A program made the position numbers and the translations under genes. The notes beneath the pieces were generated by a model. It was not told the origin of the DNA, ran no database searches, and saw only the letters and a list, made by a program, of their open reading frames with translations. Positions 42,076-51,156 of a stretch of DNA of 64,000 nucleotides are shown here, piece after piece. Each line of letters opens with the position of its first letter. Position 1 is the first letter of the stretch. Source of the DNA: Brevibacillus brevis (lineage in GTDB: Bacteria; Bacillota; Bacilli; Brevibacillales; Brevibacillaceae); the NCBI RefSeq assembly GCF_900637055.1, contig NZ_LR134338.1, positions 784,501-848,500 of the forward strand, read 5' to 3'.

Positions 42076-43326
42076 ATGAAAAATACGAATAAATGGATAA
42101 GTCTCACGGTTGTGGTCCTGCTGCTCGTCGGGTGCGAAAAGCTAAATGAGGGTGTTGAAGGTCTGAAACGAACGAAAGAAGAAGATACTGTCATCACGGT
42201 GAAAACAGTAAGTGCGTATACGGTGGAGAATGGCCAGAATGAGCGGCTGATGGAAGTGGCAGGTGTAGTGGCACCGCGTCAGGAGCTGGCTTTATCGTTT
42301 GGCGCCTCGGGCAAAATTTCAGGCATTCTCGTTGAAAAAGGAGCCACTGTCAAGGCGGGGCAGACGTTGGCGACATTAGATGGAACAGCCTTGCAGCAAG
42401 GGATTCATGCAGCCCAAGGACAGGTGGCAAGTGCTGCGATCAAGCGGGAAAAGGCCGCCAAGGGACCGGAGAGTCATGAGGTGCAGACCCAGAAGCTGCA
42501 GGTAGAAAAAGCGAGAGAACAGATGCAAAAAGCTCGCGATGAGCTCACCAAAGCGGAGGTTCTGTATGCGAATGGAGCCATCTCGAAAGATGAAAAAGAC
42601 AAGCTCGCATCGGCACTGCGACAGACCGAGCTGAGTCTGGAAGAAGAACAAGTGGCGTACAACAACCTGCTGAAGGGCGCCGATCCACTGGATATCGAAG
42701 AAGCGAATGCAAGTGTCCAGCAGGCCAACGTTCAATTGAGCCGGGCGAAGCAGGAAGCGGCTGATGCGGTGATCAAAGCTCCGTTTACAGGTGTGGTTGC
42801 AGCGATCTCCAAGACAGAATCGGAGCAAGCTGGACCAGGGACAGAGGTCATTCGGATGGTCGATACGAGCTCCTGGCTTGTCAAGCTGCAGGTAGAAAGG
42901 GAGCAAATCGCCCATTGGCAGGCAGGTAAAGTGGTAAAGGTGAAAGCTCCGGACGGCAGTGAAGCAGAAGGAAAAGTGACGTTTGTCTCACCTGTTGTGG
43001 ATGCCAGCTTGGGGTCTTATCCAGTCGAGGTGACCGTAGACGGCAAGAATGTAGCATGGAAGGGTGGCATGACTGTCACTTGTCAGTACCCGCTGCCAGC
43101 GTCAAAGGTTGCGCTTGTTCCTGTTAGCAGCATCGGTGTCTCTGATGAAGAATATTACGTTATGAAAATCAATGAAAATTCAGTGGAAAAGACGTTTGTC
43201 AAAGTGGGGGCATTGCAAGGAACCTTCTATGAGGTAGTGGAAGGTCTCGTGCCTGGTGACCAGATTGTTGCTGCAGGCTTGTCGTATGTAGTGGATGGTG
43301 AGGCGGTGAAGGTGGCGGATGAATAA
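42076..43326 (+). CDS. RND-type efflux membrane fusion protein, lipoprotein
   Basis: The 416-residue adaptor has a lipoprotein signal ending LLLVGC (cysteine near residue 17). The first lipoyl half is SFGASGKISGILVEKGATVKAGQTLATLD. A coiled-coil hairpin follows at about 110-235, then the second lipoyl and barrel (DAVIKAPFTGVVAAISKTESEQAGPGTEVIRMVD), and a C-terminal membrane-proximal domain ending GLVPGDQIVAAGLSYVVDGEAVKV. It overlaps the pump gene by eight bases, so the two are a coupled pair. No outer-membrane partner is expected in this cell type. Confidence 0.92.
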   Translation: MKNTNKWISLTVVVLLLVGCEKLNEGVEGLKRTKEEDTVITVKTVSAYTVENGQNERLMEVAGVVAPRQELALSFGASGKISGILVEKGATVKAGQTLATLDGTALQQGIHAAQGQVASAAIKREKAAKGPESHEVQTQKLQVEKAREQMQKARDELTKAEVLYANGAISKDEKDKLASALRQTELSLEEEQVAYNNLLKGADPLDIEEANASVQQANVQLSRAKQEAADAVIKAPFTGVVAAISKTESEQAGPGTEVIRMVDTSSWLVKLQVEREQIAHWQAGKVVKVKAPDGSEAEGKVTFVSPVVDASLGSYPVEVTVDGKNVAWKGGMTVTCQYPLPASKVALVPVSSIGVSDEEYYVMKINENSVEKTFVKVGALQGTFYEVVEGLVPGDQIVAAGLSYVVDGEAVKVADE

Positions 43327-46300
43327 CAAGACATTTTTATCGATTGTCCCCTCCTTCGCCCGCATCCTGGCGGTCATTTGCTGTCTGCTTGCGGCAGGAG
43401 CTTGGTTCGGGCTGGATATCAAGACTTTTCCGGATCGGTCTGTACCTGAATATACAATCAGTCTCTCAGCACCCAAACACTCCTCTGCGGAAGTAGACGA
43501 ATCGGTCGCGAGAAAAGTAGAGGAATCGGTACGTTCATTGGGCAGTGTGCTTACGATTGCTTCCGAATCTCGGACGGGGTCGGCGGTTATTACTGTAAAA
43601 ACATCGGAACAAATCGGTTCGGATTACAAGGAACGGTTGGAAAAGAAGCTGGGAGAAATCACGAAGCAGCTGCCCGTGCAGGAATGGAGCGTCAGTCAAA
43701 GCAATCTGGCAGATAGCAAAATTGGCTTTTATGTCCTGTACGGCACGGACTTGCAGACTTTGTCTGACGTTGCCCAAAATATCGTCTACGACAAACTGAT
43801 CAATCTGCCAGGAATCGCTCGCATCGAAATGGACAAGCAAGCCTTGAAGGAGCAGGTAGATATCATTTTCCGACCGTCTATGCTACTCGCCTACGGGCTC
43901 ACACCTGCTGATGTTCTGTCACAACTGCCGACAGATGTGGTTGGGGAAGAGGTAGGCTCTGTTGGAGCGGATAAGGATCGAACCATGATTCAATGGACGA
44001 GTAAATCGGAAGGGCTGCAAGATCTGGGGAAGCACTTGATCTCCACCGATAAAGGATACGTGCCACTAAATACGTTGGCTGATCTCCGTGATCGACGCGG
44101 GAGCAAAGGCGAACAAATCGGGATGTATCGAGGCTCGCCTGCATTAGGAATCACGGTGTACGCAGCAGATGTCGGGCAGTTGCCTGTAATCAGCAAGCAA
44201 GTAAAGGAAGCGGTTGGAGAGTTGAATCAGGCTTCAGGCGGCAAGTACCGCCTCGATTTGTTCCGTGACGATGCGCAGACCATCACGGCTGCGTTGAGAC
44301 AGCTTGGAGCACTGGCTGCTCTAACCGCTGTCATCTGTTCGCTCTTTTTGTACCTGACCCGCAAACAATGGGCAGGGGCTGTACTCGCGCTTTTGGCAAA
44401 CGTACTTGCGGTCGGCAGTATACTTGGAGGCATGTGGCTTTGGGGAATCCCATTGACGCTCTCCACGCTTGGACCACTCGTGCTGTTTTCGCTATTGTTC
44501 ACAGGAGCGGGCTCTGCGTTGTTTCATCAGTTTTCTCGATTGCCCTCGTATTCGTTTGTTCGTTGCTTGCAAGTGGCGTGGGGTTTGATGAAGCCGTTTT
44601 TGCTCACGGTTGTGGTAGTGGCAGCCTGTTGGACAGGTGTCGTTTTCACTGATTTCCTCAAGGCAGAAGATAAGGTTGTCTTGTACGATGCTTGGCCAGT
44701 TCTTTTGCTGGGGACGTTAGCTCTTATTCTTATCTATGGATTGATCACGCCAGTACTGACAGGAACGTGGCTGGAAGCTTCCGAACGAGTAGAGAAGAAA
44801 ACACCACGGGCCTCCAATAAAGTGACAAGTTATTTTCAAGATCGCTGGGAGAGATTGGTGGAACAAGGCTATTTGCCTTATGGAATCACACTGGTTGCCT
44901 CGCTTGTCTTTGTCTTTTTGCTCAAGTCGTTTATTCTTGTAGATCCGTACGCCAAGCTTGATTATGGGGACAAGTCGCTTTCATTGCCAATGGTGCAGGG
45001 AAGCAGCATCGATGAGGCCATGCGGGCAGCACAAATAGCCGAGGAGCGTTTGCTCGCCATTGACGAAGTCCGAGATGTCTATACGATTGCCTCCGAAGAA
45101 AATCTGAGCTTTCAACTAAAGCTCGTGGACAAATACGATTGGACACAATCAGTCTCAGAGCTGGAAAAAGTACTGGACAAAGAGCTGCGAGATATTCCTC
45201 AGACAGACCCGTTTGCGCTGGTCATTAATACAGATAAGGCAACGCGTCTCGTCTTGACGATCATGGGGCCATCCCTGCAAACGACGCAGAACATTGCCAA
45301 TGAAGTCCTGGCATTCATGGAAAAACAGAGTGCAAAGGATAAAGAGGGGCGAGAGCTGGTAACAGATGAACGAATCGGTCCGGGTGCAGAGGGGACCTTT
45401 ATCGACATTCGTCCGAAACAAGAGATGCTGGCACGCTACCGGATTACGCAAGAGGAGATCAAGAGACAGCTGGAGAGCTATTTGGGAGAGAAAACAGCTG
45501 GCAGTGTCTATTGGAATGAGCGTCAGGTACCTATCCACGTCCGATTCCCTGACGGGTGGATGGACTATCCGGATCAAGTGAAAAATATTTTGATTCGAAC
45601 CTCACAAGGTACGGTGCGACTATCTGAGCTGGTAGATTGGTCGATCGGCAGCGAGCCGCCCATTTATCAACGGGAAGACGGACTGTATGTTTTCAAGGTA
45701 AGCAGTGCCGTCTCAGACCCAAGTCGAATTGAGTTGTGGTCTTACATCATACCATATTCCATGCAAGAAAAGGTGACGATGCCCGAAGGCTATACGGTAT
45801 ATAACGACGATGAGCTGAAGAAATTGGAGGAGAAAAAGCTCAACAAGGTTGATTGGAGCAGCCGGTTCTTGACGATTGGCAGTCTGGCTGCCCTCGTACT
45901 TATCATGAGCCTGCTTTTGCAACGCAGAACACGCGATGGATTATTTGTCCTCATTCTCTTGCCAGTCTTGTCTGGAGGATTTGCGCTGGGATTGCTGTGG
46001 TTGGATCGACCCATGAACGTTATGAGCTTCTATGGAATGGTTGCTGCCATTGCCGTTATCGTTTTGCAGGCACTTCTTGCGGTGGATGAGCTGTACAAGG
46101 CCCAAGCCGAACAGGAGCGTGTTTGGGACGGTATCAAGCTGGGGGCCAAACGCACCATGGTCAATCAAGCAGGGATGTATTTGGCGCTCGCGTTAGCCAG
46201 CCTTCCGTTAGCTGGGGGCTTGGGTACTGGGAATGACTCGTTTGCGTCCTTTGCCAGCGTATTGTTGTTTGGCATTCTAATGGGGGCTTTTGCTTCAATG

Positions 46301-46567
46301 GCACTTCTTCCTGGCATGCAATATGCAGCTGTGCAAAGACAGGCTGCCCATTCTGAGATGTCCTTGCCGATTCTCGCACGTCATTTGCGGATTTGGTGGG
46401 AAAACAACCAAGTGCGTCGCCGCGATATCAAAGAAAGAAAACGGGAACAGGCCCGCTCACAAAAAACAGGGCAAGCTGAAGCCGCGAACCATGATTCCCG
46501 GGAGTATGTGCCTGTACAAGAGGACTTCCTGCCTCTTTCTTCTTCTACACATGACGCCAACCGCTAA
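43319..46567 (+). CDS. RND-family efflux pump with degenerate proton-relay sites
   Basis: The 1082-residue AcrB/SwrC-like pump has two repeats of one helix, a large extracytoplasmic loop and five helices. Porter-domain segments include VDESVARKVEESVRSLGSVLTIASESRTGSAVITV. In the fourth helix, where RND pumps have GLLVDDAIVVVEN, it reads FSLLFTGAGSALFHQF, with no aspartate pair. In the second half the lysine of GLSAKNAILIVEFA is replaced, the sequence reading AVIVLQALLAVDELYKA. Transport energetics may therefore differ. The start overlaps the adaptor gene. The terminator begins within its last codons. Substrate unknown. Confidence 0.88.
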   Translation: MNNKTFLSIVPSFARILAVICCLLAAGAWFGLDIKTFPDRSVPEYTISLSAPKHSSAEVDESVARKVEESVRSLGSVLTIASESRTGSAVITVKTSEQIGSDYKERLEKKLGEITKQLPVQEWSVSQSNLADSKIGFYVLYGTDLQTLSDVAQNIVYDKLINLPGIARIEMDKQALKEQVDIIFRPSMLLAYGLTPADVLSQLPTDVVGEEVGSVGADKDRTMIQWTSKSEGLQDLGKHLISTDKGYVPLNTLADLRDRRGSKGEQIGMYRGSPALGITVYAADVGQLPVISKQVKEAVGELNQASGGKYRLDLFRDDAQTITAALRQLGALAALTAVICSLFLYLTRKQWAGAVLALLANVLAVGSILGGMWLWGIPLTLSTLGPLVLFSLLFTGAGSALFHQFSRLPSYSFVRCLQVAWGLMKPFLLTVVVVAACWTGVVFTDFLKAEDKVVLYDAWPVLLLGTLALILIYGLITPVLTGTWLEASERVEKKTPRASNKVTSYFQDRWERLVEQGYLPYGITLVASLVFVFLLKSFILVDPYAKLDYGDKSLSLPMVQGSSIDEAMRAAQIAEERLLAIDEVRDVYTIASEENLSFQLKLVDKYDWTQSVSELEKVLDKELRDIPQTDPFALVINTDKATRLVLTIMGPSLQTTQNIANEVLAFMEKQSAKDKEGRELVTDERIGPGAEGTFIDIRPKQEMLARYRITQEEIKRQLESYLGEKTAGSVYWNERQVPIHVRFPDGWMDYPDQVKNILIRTSQGTVRLSELVDWSIGSEPPIYQREDGLYVFKVSSAVSDPSRIELWSYIIPYSMQEKVTMPEGYTVYNDDELKKLEEKKLNKVDWSSRFLTIGSLAALVLIMSLLLQRRTRDGLFVLILLPVLSGGFALGLLWLDRPMNVMSFYGMVAAIAVIVLQALLAVDELYKAQAEQERVWDGIKLGAKRTMVNQAGMYLALALASLPLAGGLGTGNDSFASFASVLLFGILMGAFASMALLPGMQYAAVQRQAAHSEMSLPILARHLRIWWENNQVRRRDIKERKREQARSQKTGQAEAANHDSREYVPVQEDFLPLSSSTHDANR

Positions 46568-46585
46568 ACAGGTTGGCGTTTTTCT
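46554..46585 (+). terminator. intrinsic terminator overlapping the RND pump stop
   Basis: Stem ACGCCAACC / GGTTGGCGT (46554-46562 / 46571-46579) with a T-rich tail. The stop codon TAA lies in the loop. Confidence 0.9.
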
Positions 46586-46676
46586 GTTTCAATCGTTCAC
46601 GTAGCTGTAACCGACTAACCAGGTATGCGTCATGGTAAGATAGGAAAGAGAATCGAAAGCAGGGGGTAGCAAACAC

Positions 46677-47180
46677 GTGCGTCGATATCGAAAAGTATGG
46701 GATTACTTGCTTTTGATTGCCATTCTGCTCGGGTTGTTCATTTCTTCTTCACAGCCATACGCCAAGCAAGACATGCGAGGGACGATAGACAAGCTAGTGG
46801 ATGAACAGAGCTTGCAGGACCGTATAGGCGACATATCGATTCCTTATGGAGGCAAGGATGTGAGCTTGGAAGAAAAGGGAGCGGCTGGTTTTATTGAGTT
46901 CTTGTTACGGAAAGGGACACACTTTACTGTTTTTGCTCTCTTGGCTTTTAGCTGGTATCGCGTGTTTTCGCAGCATCTCTCATTCGGGCAAGCACTGCCC
47001 TGGAGCGCTTTTTGCAGTGTGATGACGGCTGTTTTGGATGAATGGCACCAGACGTTTACACCGGATCGAACTGGAATGGTGCAGGATGTTTTGCTCGATG
47101 CATCTGGATCTGTCACCATGTTGTTGATAATTGCTCTCAATTACCTGTATTCACGAAGAGCATATCGTTATAAAATGTAG
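46677..47180 (+). CDS. VanZ-family membrane protein
   Basis: The 167-residue VanZ-like protein has about four membrane helices and the conserved pattern KGTHFTVFALLAFSWYR, then CSVMTAVLDEWHQTFTPDRTGMVQDVLLDASG. Members include the teicoplanin-resistance accessory VanZ, but most are uncharacterised. The GTG at 46677 has CAGGGGG upstream. It lies 37 bases before the acetate kinase gene and may share its transcript. No vancomycin-resistance genes are nearby. Confidence 0.85.
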   Translation: MRRYRKVWDYLLLIAILLGLFISSSQPYAKQDMRGTIDKLVDEQSLQDRIGDISIPYGGKDVSLEEKGAAGFIEFLLRKGTHFTVFALLAFSWYRVFSQHLSFGQALPWSAFCSVMTAVLDEWHQTFTPDRTGMVQDVLLDASGSVTMLLIIALNYLYSRRAYRYKM

Positions 47181-47217
47181 GGAGCCTATCCATCCTATGA
47201 AGGAGAGAAGGCTGTGA

Positions 47218-48363
47218 ATGAATGATTGGAGAGTGGATTATATCGTGGTAGAAAAAAAGAATGTCCTTGTACTGAACTGCGGAAGTTCTTCGGTGAAGTA
47301 CAAGCTGTATGAAATGCCTTCCAAAACATTGATCGCGCATGATTATTTGGAGCAAATTCAGCGGGACCAATATGAAGATACTATTCGGGGAGTGTTTGAA
47401 TCCCTCAAACAATATTCGATAGATATCGTTTCCCATCGTGTTGTCCACGGAGGGGAAGCATTTAAGCAGTCCGTTATTATCAATGACCAAGTAAAAGACG
47501 AAATTCGCAGCCTGTCCCGTTTCGCCCCGCTTCATAACCCCATTAACCTGACCGGGATTGAAGTTGCTCAAAGTCTGTTTCCTGATTTAAATCACGTCGC
47601 TGTTTTCGATACAGCATTCCACCAAACCATGCCACCATCCTCTTATTTGTACGCACTGCCTTATGAATACTACGAACAATACGGAATTCGCAAATACGGT
47701 TTCCATGGAACGTCTCACCGCTATGTAATGGGTCGTGCAGCAGAAATGATGGGTCGCCCGAAAGAGCAGCTTCGCCTGATCAGCTGCCACATCGGAAGCG
47801 GAGTAAGTATCACAGCGATCCGAAATGGTGAATCGTATGATACGTCGATGGGTATGACACCGTTGGCTGGTTTGTCCATGGGTACGCGCAGCGGAAACAT
47901 TGATCCAGGTATCATCCCGTATATTGAAGAAATCGAAAAGACCGATACGGCTGGCGCTATTAAGATTCTGAATAACAAGAGCGGTCTCATGGGCGTATCA
48001 GGTGTATCCAATGATTTGCGCGACGTTATGAAAAAAGCAGAAGAGGGACATCTCCGCAGCAAACTTGCCCTGGAATTATTTACTACCATTCTGCATAAGC
48101 ATGTGGGACTGTACCTTGCTCGACTGAATGGAGTCGACGGCATTATCTTTACGGCAGGTGTTGGAGAGAATAGTGCTGCCGTGCGTGATTTGGTGTGCTC
48201 TGGTCTGGAATTTGCCGGGGTAAACCTGGATCGTGAGGTAAACCGCACCAGCAAAGGTGAGGCATTCATCAGCACCAAATACTCTCCGGTAAAAGTCATG
48301 GTAATCCCGACAAATGAAGAACTTGTAATGGCAATGGATGCATTCGAACTGGGACATAACTAG
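47218..48363 (+). CDS. ackA: acetate kinase-like protein (divergent AckA)
   Basis: The 381-residue acetokinase-family protein would interconvert acetate and acetyl phosphate using ATP. Present are the start loop VLNCGSSSVKYKL, SHRVVHGGE (Arg), LAPLHNP (His), AVFDTAFH (Asp), KYGFHGTSHRYV (His), GTRSGNIDPGI (Arg) and TNEEL (Glu). The usual HLGNG loop reads HIGSGVS, so an otherwise conserved Asn is Ser, and SGDLDP is SGNIDP. About 20 residues are missing near position 50 compared with typical 395-400-residue enzymes. ATG 47218 has AGGAGAG upstream; GTG 47245 is an alternative. It may be a specialised second copy. Confidence 0.82.
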   Translation: MNDWRVDYIVVEKKNVLVLNCGSSSVKYKLYEMPSKTLIAHDYLEQIQRDQYEDTIRGVFESLKQYSIDIVSHRVVHGGEAFKQSVIINDQVKDEIRSLSRFAPLHNPINLTGIEVAQSLFPDLNHVAVFDTAFHQTMPPSSYLYALPYEYYEQYGIRKYGFHGTSHRYVMGRAAEMMGRPKEQLRLISCHIGSGVSITAIRNGESYDTSMGMTPLAGLSMGTRSGNIDPGIIPYIEEIEKTDTAGAIKILNNKSGLMGVSGVSNDLRDVMKKAEEGHLRSKLALELFTTILHKHVGLYLARLNGVDGIIFTAGVGENSAAVRDLVCSGLEFAGVNLDREVNRTSKGEAFISTKYSPVKVMVIPTNEELVMAMDAFELGHN

Positions 48364-48392
48364 CCTGGAGTGTGCACCTAGAAAGAATAGGC

Positions 48393-48422
48393 TTTTCAGT
48401 ATTGGAATTTCTCTGCTATACT
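48393..48422 (+). promoter_or_regulatory. putative promoter of the S1-domain gene
   Basis: TTTTCA (48393-48398), an 18-bp spacer and TATACT (48417-48422), about 70 bases before the start codon. The -35 is weak. Confidence 0.45.
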
Positions 48423-48490
48423 AAGAGAATGAGGCTTCTGGTTTGAGGTTCTCACCATTTTTCTGAAAAAATAAAAGGAGTGCAAACTGG

Positions 48491-48904
48491 ATGGCAGTAC
48501 AAGTGGGAAGCATCATCGAAGGAAAAGTGACAGCGATTAAACCGTTTGGGATGTTCGTAGCAGTCAGCGAAACGGAGCAGGGGCTGGTCCACATTTCCCA
48601 AGTAGCAAACGGTTTTGTTAAGGATATCAATGATCACTTTACCGTGGGAGCACAAGTAAAGGTAAAAGTACTCTCCATTGATGATGCAGGTAAAATCTCG
48701 CTTTCGGTTCGCGCAGCACTCCCAGCGCCTGAGCGTCCGGAACGTGAAGAGCGCCGTGGCGGTGGATATCGTGGAGGCGACCGCGGAGGGAATGCAAAAC
48801 GAGATAGCGGAGCTTCTTTCGAAGACAAAATGAAAAAATGGTTGAAGCACAGCGAAGAGAACCTTGCGACAATCAACAAAAAGAACGCAAAACGCGGCTA
48901 CTAA
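48491..48904 (+). CDS. S1-domain RNA-binding protein (YugI/YabR type)
   Basis: The 137-residue protein has one N-terminal S1 OB-fold (GSIIEGKVTAIKPFGMFVAV, GLVHISQVANGFVKDIND, GKISLSVRAA; about 4-77). A basic Arg/Gly-rich linker RRGGGYRGGDRGGNAKR follows, and the tail FEDKMKKWLKHSEENLATINKK is like Bacillus YabR. The S1 half is closest to general stress protein YugI. Such proteins associate with ribosomes or mRNA; exact function unknown. The ATG at 48491 has AAAAGGAG upstream. Single gene with a strong terminator. Confidence 0.9.
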   Translation: MAVQVGSIIEGKVTAIKPFGMFVAVSETEQGLVHISQVANGFVKDINDHFTVGAQVKVKVLSIDDAGKISLSVRAALPAPERPEREERRGGGYRGGDRGGNAKRDSGASFEDKMKKWLKHSEENLATINKKNAKRGY

Positions 48905-48921
48905 GCCTTGCGATAACTAAG

Positions 48922-48952
48922 AAGGACGGGATCAGCTCCCGTCCTTTTTTGC
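48922..48952 (+). terminator. intrinsic terminator after the S1-domain gene
   Basis: Stem AAGGACGGGA / TCCCGTCCTT (48922-48931 / 48937-48946) with T6 tail. Confidence 0.92.
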
Positions 48953-48957
48953 GTTTC

Positions 48958-49350
48958 CTATTCGAGAGGATTCCCCTCTTTTTCCCAGTATTCAATCCCT
49001 CCGAGCATTTCTTTCACTCGAAAGCCGAGAGCAGCTAGTTTCGCGCAAGCCTTTGCAGCACCGTTGCAGTTCGGCCCCCAGCAGTAGACGACCAGGAGCT
49101 TGGTCGGGTCCAGAGCAGCCGTCGTTTCAGTGGAAATAAGCGAATGGGGGAGATTCAGAGCACCGGGAACGTGACCATCCCGATACGCTTTCTCGCTGCG
49201 AGCATCCAGGATGTAGAAGCCTTCCACACGGTTTTGGATGTCATTCCATACATCAGCTACATCTGTCTCGAGAGAAAGCTTGTCGAGAAAATGAGTGCGG
49301 GCTACTTCAGGTGACGCGGCGGGTGTTTGCAAAACATGGGACATATCCAA
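48958..49350 (-). CDS. rhodanese-like domain protein
   Basis: The 130-residue single-domain rhodanese has the family opening FYILDARSEKAYRDGHVPGALNLPH and the active-site loop VVYCWGPNCNGA with the catalytic cysteine in CWGPN. The next cysteine (PNC) is unusual in position for sulfurtransferases and could form a disulfide or act with it. Around 30 extra N-terminal residues precede the domain. It is divergent from a LysR gene 112 bases away, which may control it. Confidence 0.88.
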   Translation of the reverse strand: MDMSHVLQTPAASPEVARTHFLDKLSLETDVADVWNDIQNRVEGFYILDARSEKAYRDGHVPGALNLPHSLISTETTAALDPTKLLVVYCWGPNCNGAAKACAKLAALGFRVKEMLGGIEYWEKEGNPLE

Positions 49351-49391
49351 TCCTCCTCGTTACTTGTGATGGTGATGTACAAAGCATAGCA

Positions 49392-49420
49392 TTGAAGCAA
49401 TCATCACAGTTATCTATACT
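49392..49420 (+). promoter_or_regulatory. promoter of the second LysR gene
   Basis: TTGAAG (49392-49397), a 17-bp spacer and TATACT (49415-49420). CATCACA in the spacer is the inverted partner of TGTGATG near the rhodanese start, a possible shared operator. Confidence 0.65.
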
Positions 49421-49462
49421 ATTTAATAAGGATCATTACTGATTTCTATGGGAGGAAGCGGG

Positions 49463-50350
49463 ATGGATCTGGTCTATTTACATACTTTTCGCGAAGTAGC
49501 CCGGTATGGGAGCTTTACACGGGCAGCAGAAGAACTGGGCTATGCTCAACCGACGGTAACGGCCCAAATGCAAAAGCTGGAGCAGTCGTATGGAGCCCCG
49601 CTATTTGAAAGATACGGACGCAAGCTGCGACTGACGCAAGCAGGTGAAGCCTTGCTGCCGTACGCTCGGGAATTGATTCGTCTGTATGGGGAATCTAAAG
49701 AAGTGATCAAGCAACAGACGACAGGTCCGATTGCGATTGGAACGATCGATACACTGGCGGCGTTCTTTCTGCCGCCGTATTTGCAGGCTTTTTGTCAGCA
49801 ATACCCTCAGGTTGATTTGGTATTGCGGACGGCGGGGGAAGCAGAAATTGTGCAACAGATCAGGGATGGTTATCTCGATTTCGGGATCATTTTCGATCGC
49901 CCTTGTACAGACCCTGAGTTAGTCACCCACGTCATTCGCGAGGAAGAATTGGTGATCGTCATGCCACCCGCACATCGTTTTACAACAGCAACTGCACTCA
50001 CTGTCCATGATTTGGGCGGAGAGCCGCTTGTATTGACCGAAGAAGGCTGTACGTATCGGGGGATGCTGCTGGAGGCCTTTGGAGAGGCTGGGATGGCTCA
50101 GCGAATCGCCTGTCAGTTCAGCAATCCGGAAGCGATCAAGCAGTGTGTACGCTGTGGCTTGGGGGTGGCTTTGCTGCCGCCCATGGCGGTCAAGAGAGAG
50201 CTCGCAGAAGGGGTGCTCACAGCTATCCCATTTCAGTCGGATAAGCCGCCGTTTTCCATTCAGCTTGTCTATCATAAAAAGAAATGGCTATCACCTTCGA
50301 TGGTGACGCTTGTGGATACGATTACGAGATCACAGAGAGAGGAATCGTGA
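49463..50350 (+). CDS. LysR-family transcriptional regulator
   Basis: The 295-residue LysR protein has the winged helix YLHTFREVARYGSFTRAAEELGYAQPTVTAQMQKLE (in parts) at residues 4-40 and an effector domain from GPIAIGTIDTLAAFFLPPYLQAF. The ATG at 49463 has GGGAGGAAG upstream; the in-frame ATG at 49448 overlaps that site. It is coupled to the hydrolase by a GTGA overlap and divergent from the rhodanese gene, so either or both may be targets. Effector unknown. Confidence 0.92.
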   Translation: MDLVYLHTFREVARYGSFTRAAEELGYAQPTVTAQMQKLEQSYGAPLFERYGRKLRLTQAGEALLPYARELIRLYGESKEVIKQQTTGPIAIGTIDTLAAFFLPPYLQAFCQQYPQVDLVLRTAGEAEIVQQIRDGYLDFGIIFDRPCTDPELVTHVIREEELVIVMPPAHRFTTATALTVHDLGGEPLVLTEEGCTYRGMLLEAFGEAGMAQRIACQFSNPEAIKQCVRCGLGVALLPPMAVKRELAEGVLTAIPFQSDKPPFSIQLVYHKKKWLSPSMVTLVDTITRSQREES

Positions 50351-51156
50351 GCAGGATGCAGCTAGATATTTCACCATTTGTCGCATGTACACCTGAGGAG
50401 ACCGTCTATCCGGGAGTGCGGCTTTATACCGTCAGCTACTACAGTCAAGACTTGCTGGTAAAAGCTGCATTGGCTGTACCAGAGGCATATTTTCAGGAGG
50501 GAGCATGTCTGCCGGCTCTCCTGTACTGCCGAGGAGGGATAAAAGGAGTGGGACGCGTCAGACCCGAGAGAATCAGTCAGATGGCTGCTTTTGGCTACGT
50601 GATCCTCGCTCCTCATTACCGTGGCAACGAAGGCGGAGAGGGCCGTGATGAATTCGGTGGGGCAGACAGGCATGATGTGTTTGCCGCATTTGAAATGCTC
50701 CGCAGCATGGAGAAGGTGGACAAGGGGCGAATCAGCGTCTACGGCTTTTCACGCGGTGGTGTCATGGCCTTGTTTGCCGCAATGGAGTGCAAGGGCGTGC
50801 TGTCTTGCGTCGTATGGAGTGGCGTCAGCGACATGTTTTTGACCTATGAGGAGCGAGTTGATCTGAGAAGGATGCTGCGCAGAATCATCGGTCATCCGCG
50901 TAAGCAGGAGGATGCCTACCGTGATCGGACGCCTTTGTATCGGATAGACGAGATTTCTTGCCCTGTGCTGATCATCCATGGAACCGAAGATGAAAATGTG
51001 GGAGTGGAGCATGCTCATAAATTGGCAGATGCGCTGACGCGGGCTGGCAAACCGTATGAAAAATGGCTGGCGCAAGGGGCCAGCCATCTGTTTGTCGGGG
51101 AAGATATAGAGATGTATACGCGCAAGATGTTCGCTTGGCTGGATGCGAAAGCCTAA
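50347..51156 (+). CDS. alpha/beta hydrolase, prolyl-oligopeptidase-like (S9 family)
   Basis: The 269-residue serine hydrolase has the S9/dienelactone-type arrangement: oxyanion-side segment LLYCRGGIKGVG, VILAPHYRGNEGGEGRDEFGG, nucleophile in YGFSRGGVMA, acid in HGTEDENVG and histidine in GASHLF. The N-terminal propeller of true prolyl oligopeptidases is absent, so it is an esterase or small peptidase. The GTG at 50347 overlaps the lysR stop and has AGAGAGG upstream. Its 3' end overlaps the convergent sensor kinase by four bases. Confidence 0.85.
   Translation: MSRMQLDISPFVACTPEETVYPGVRLYTVSYYSQDLLVKAALAVPEAYFQEGACLPALLYCRGGIKGVGRVRPERISQMAAFGYVILAPHYRGNEGGEGRDEFGGADRHDVFAAFEMLRSMEKVDKGRISVYGFSRGGVMALFAAMECKGVLSCVVWSGVSDMFLTYEERVDLRRMLRRIIGHPRKQEDAYRDRTPLYRIDEISCPVLIIHGTEDENVGVEHAHKLADALTRAGKPYEKWLAQGASHLFVGEDIEMYTRKMFAWLDAKA

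Noticed and set aside
46677..47180. Glycopeptide-resistance gene vanZ
   Set aside because: The VanZ family is broad and no vanHAX or vanRS genes accompany it, so resistance is not supported.
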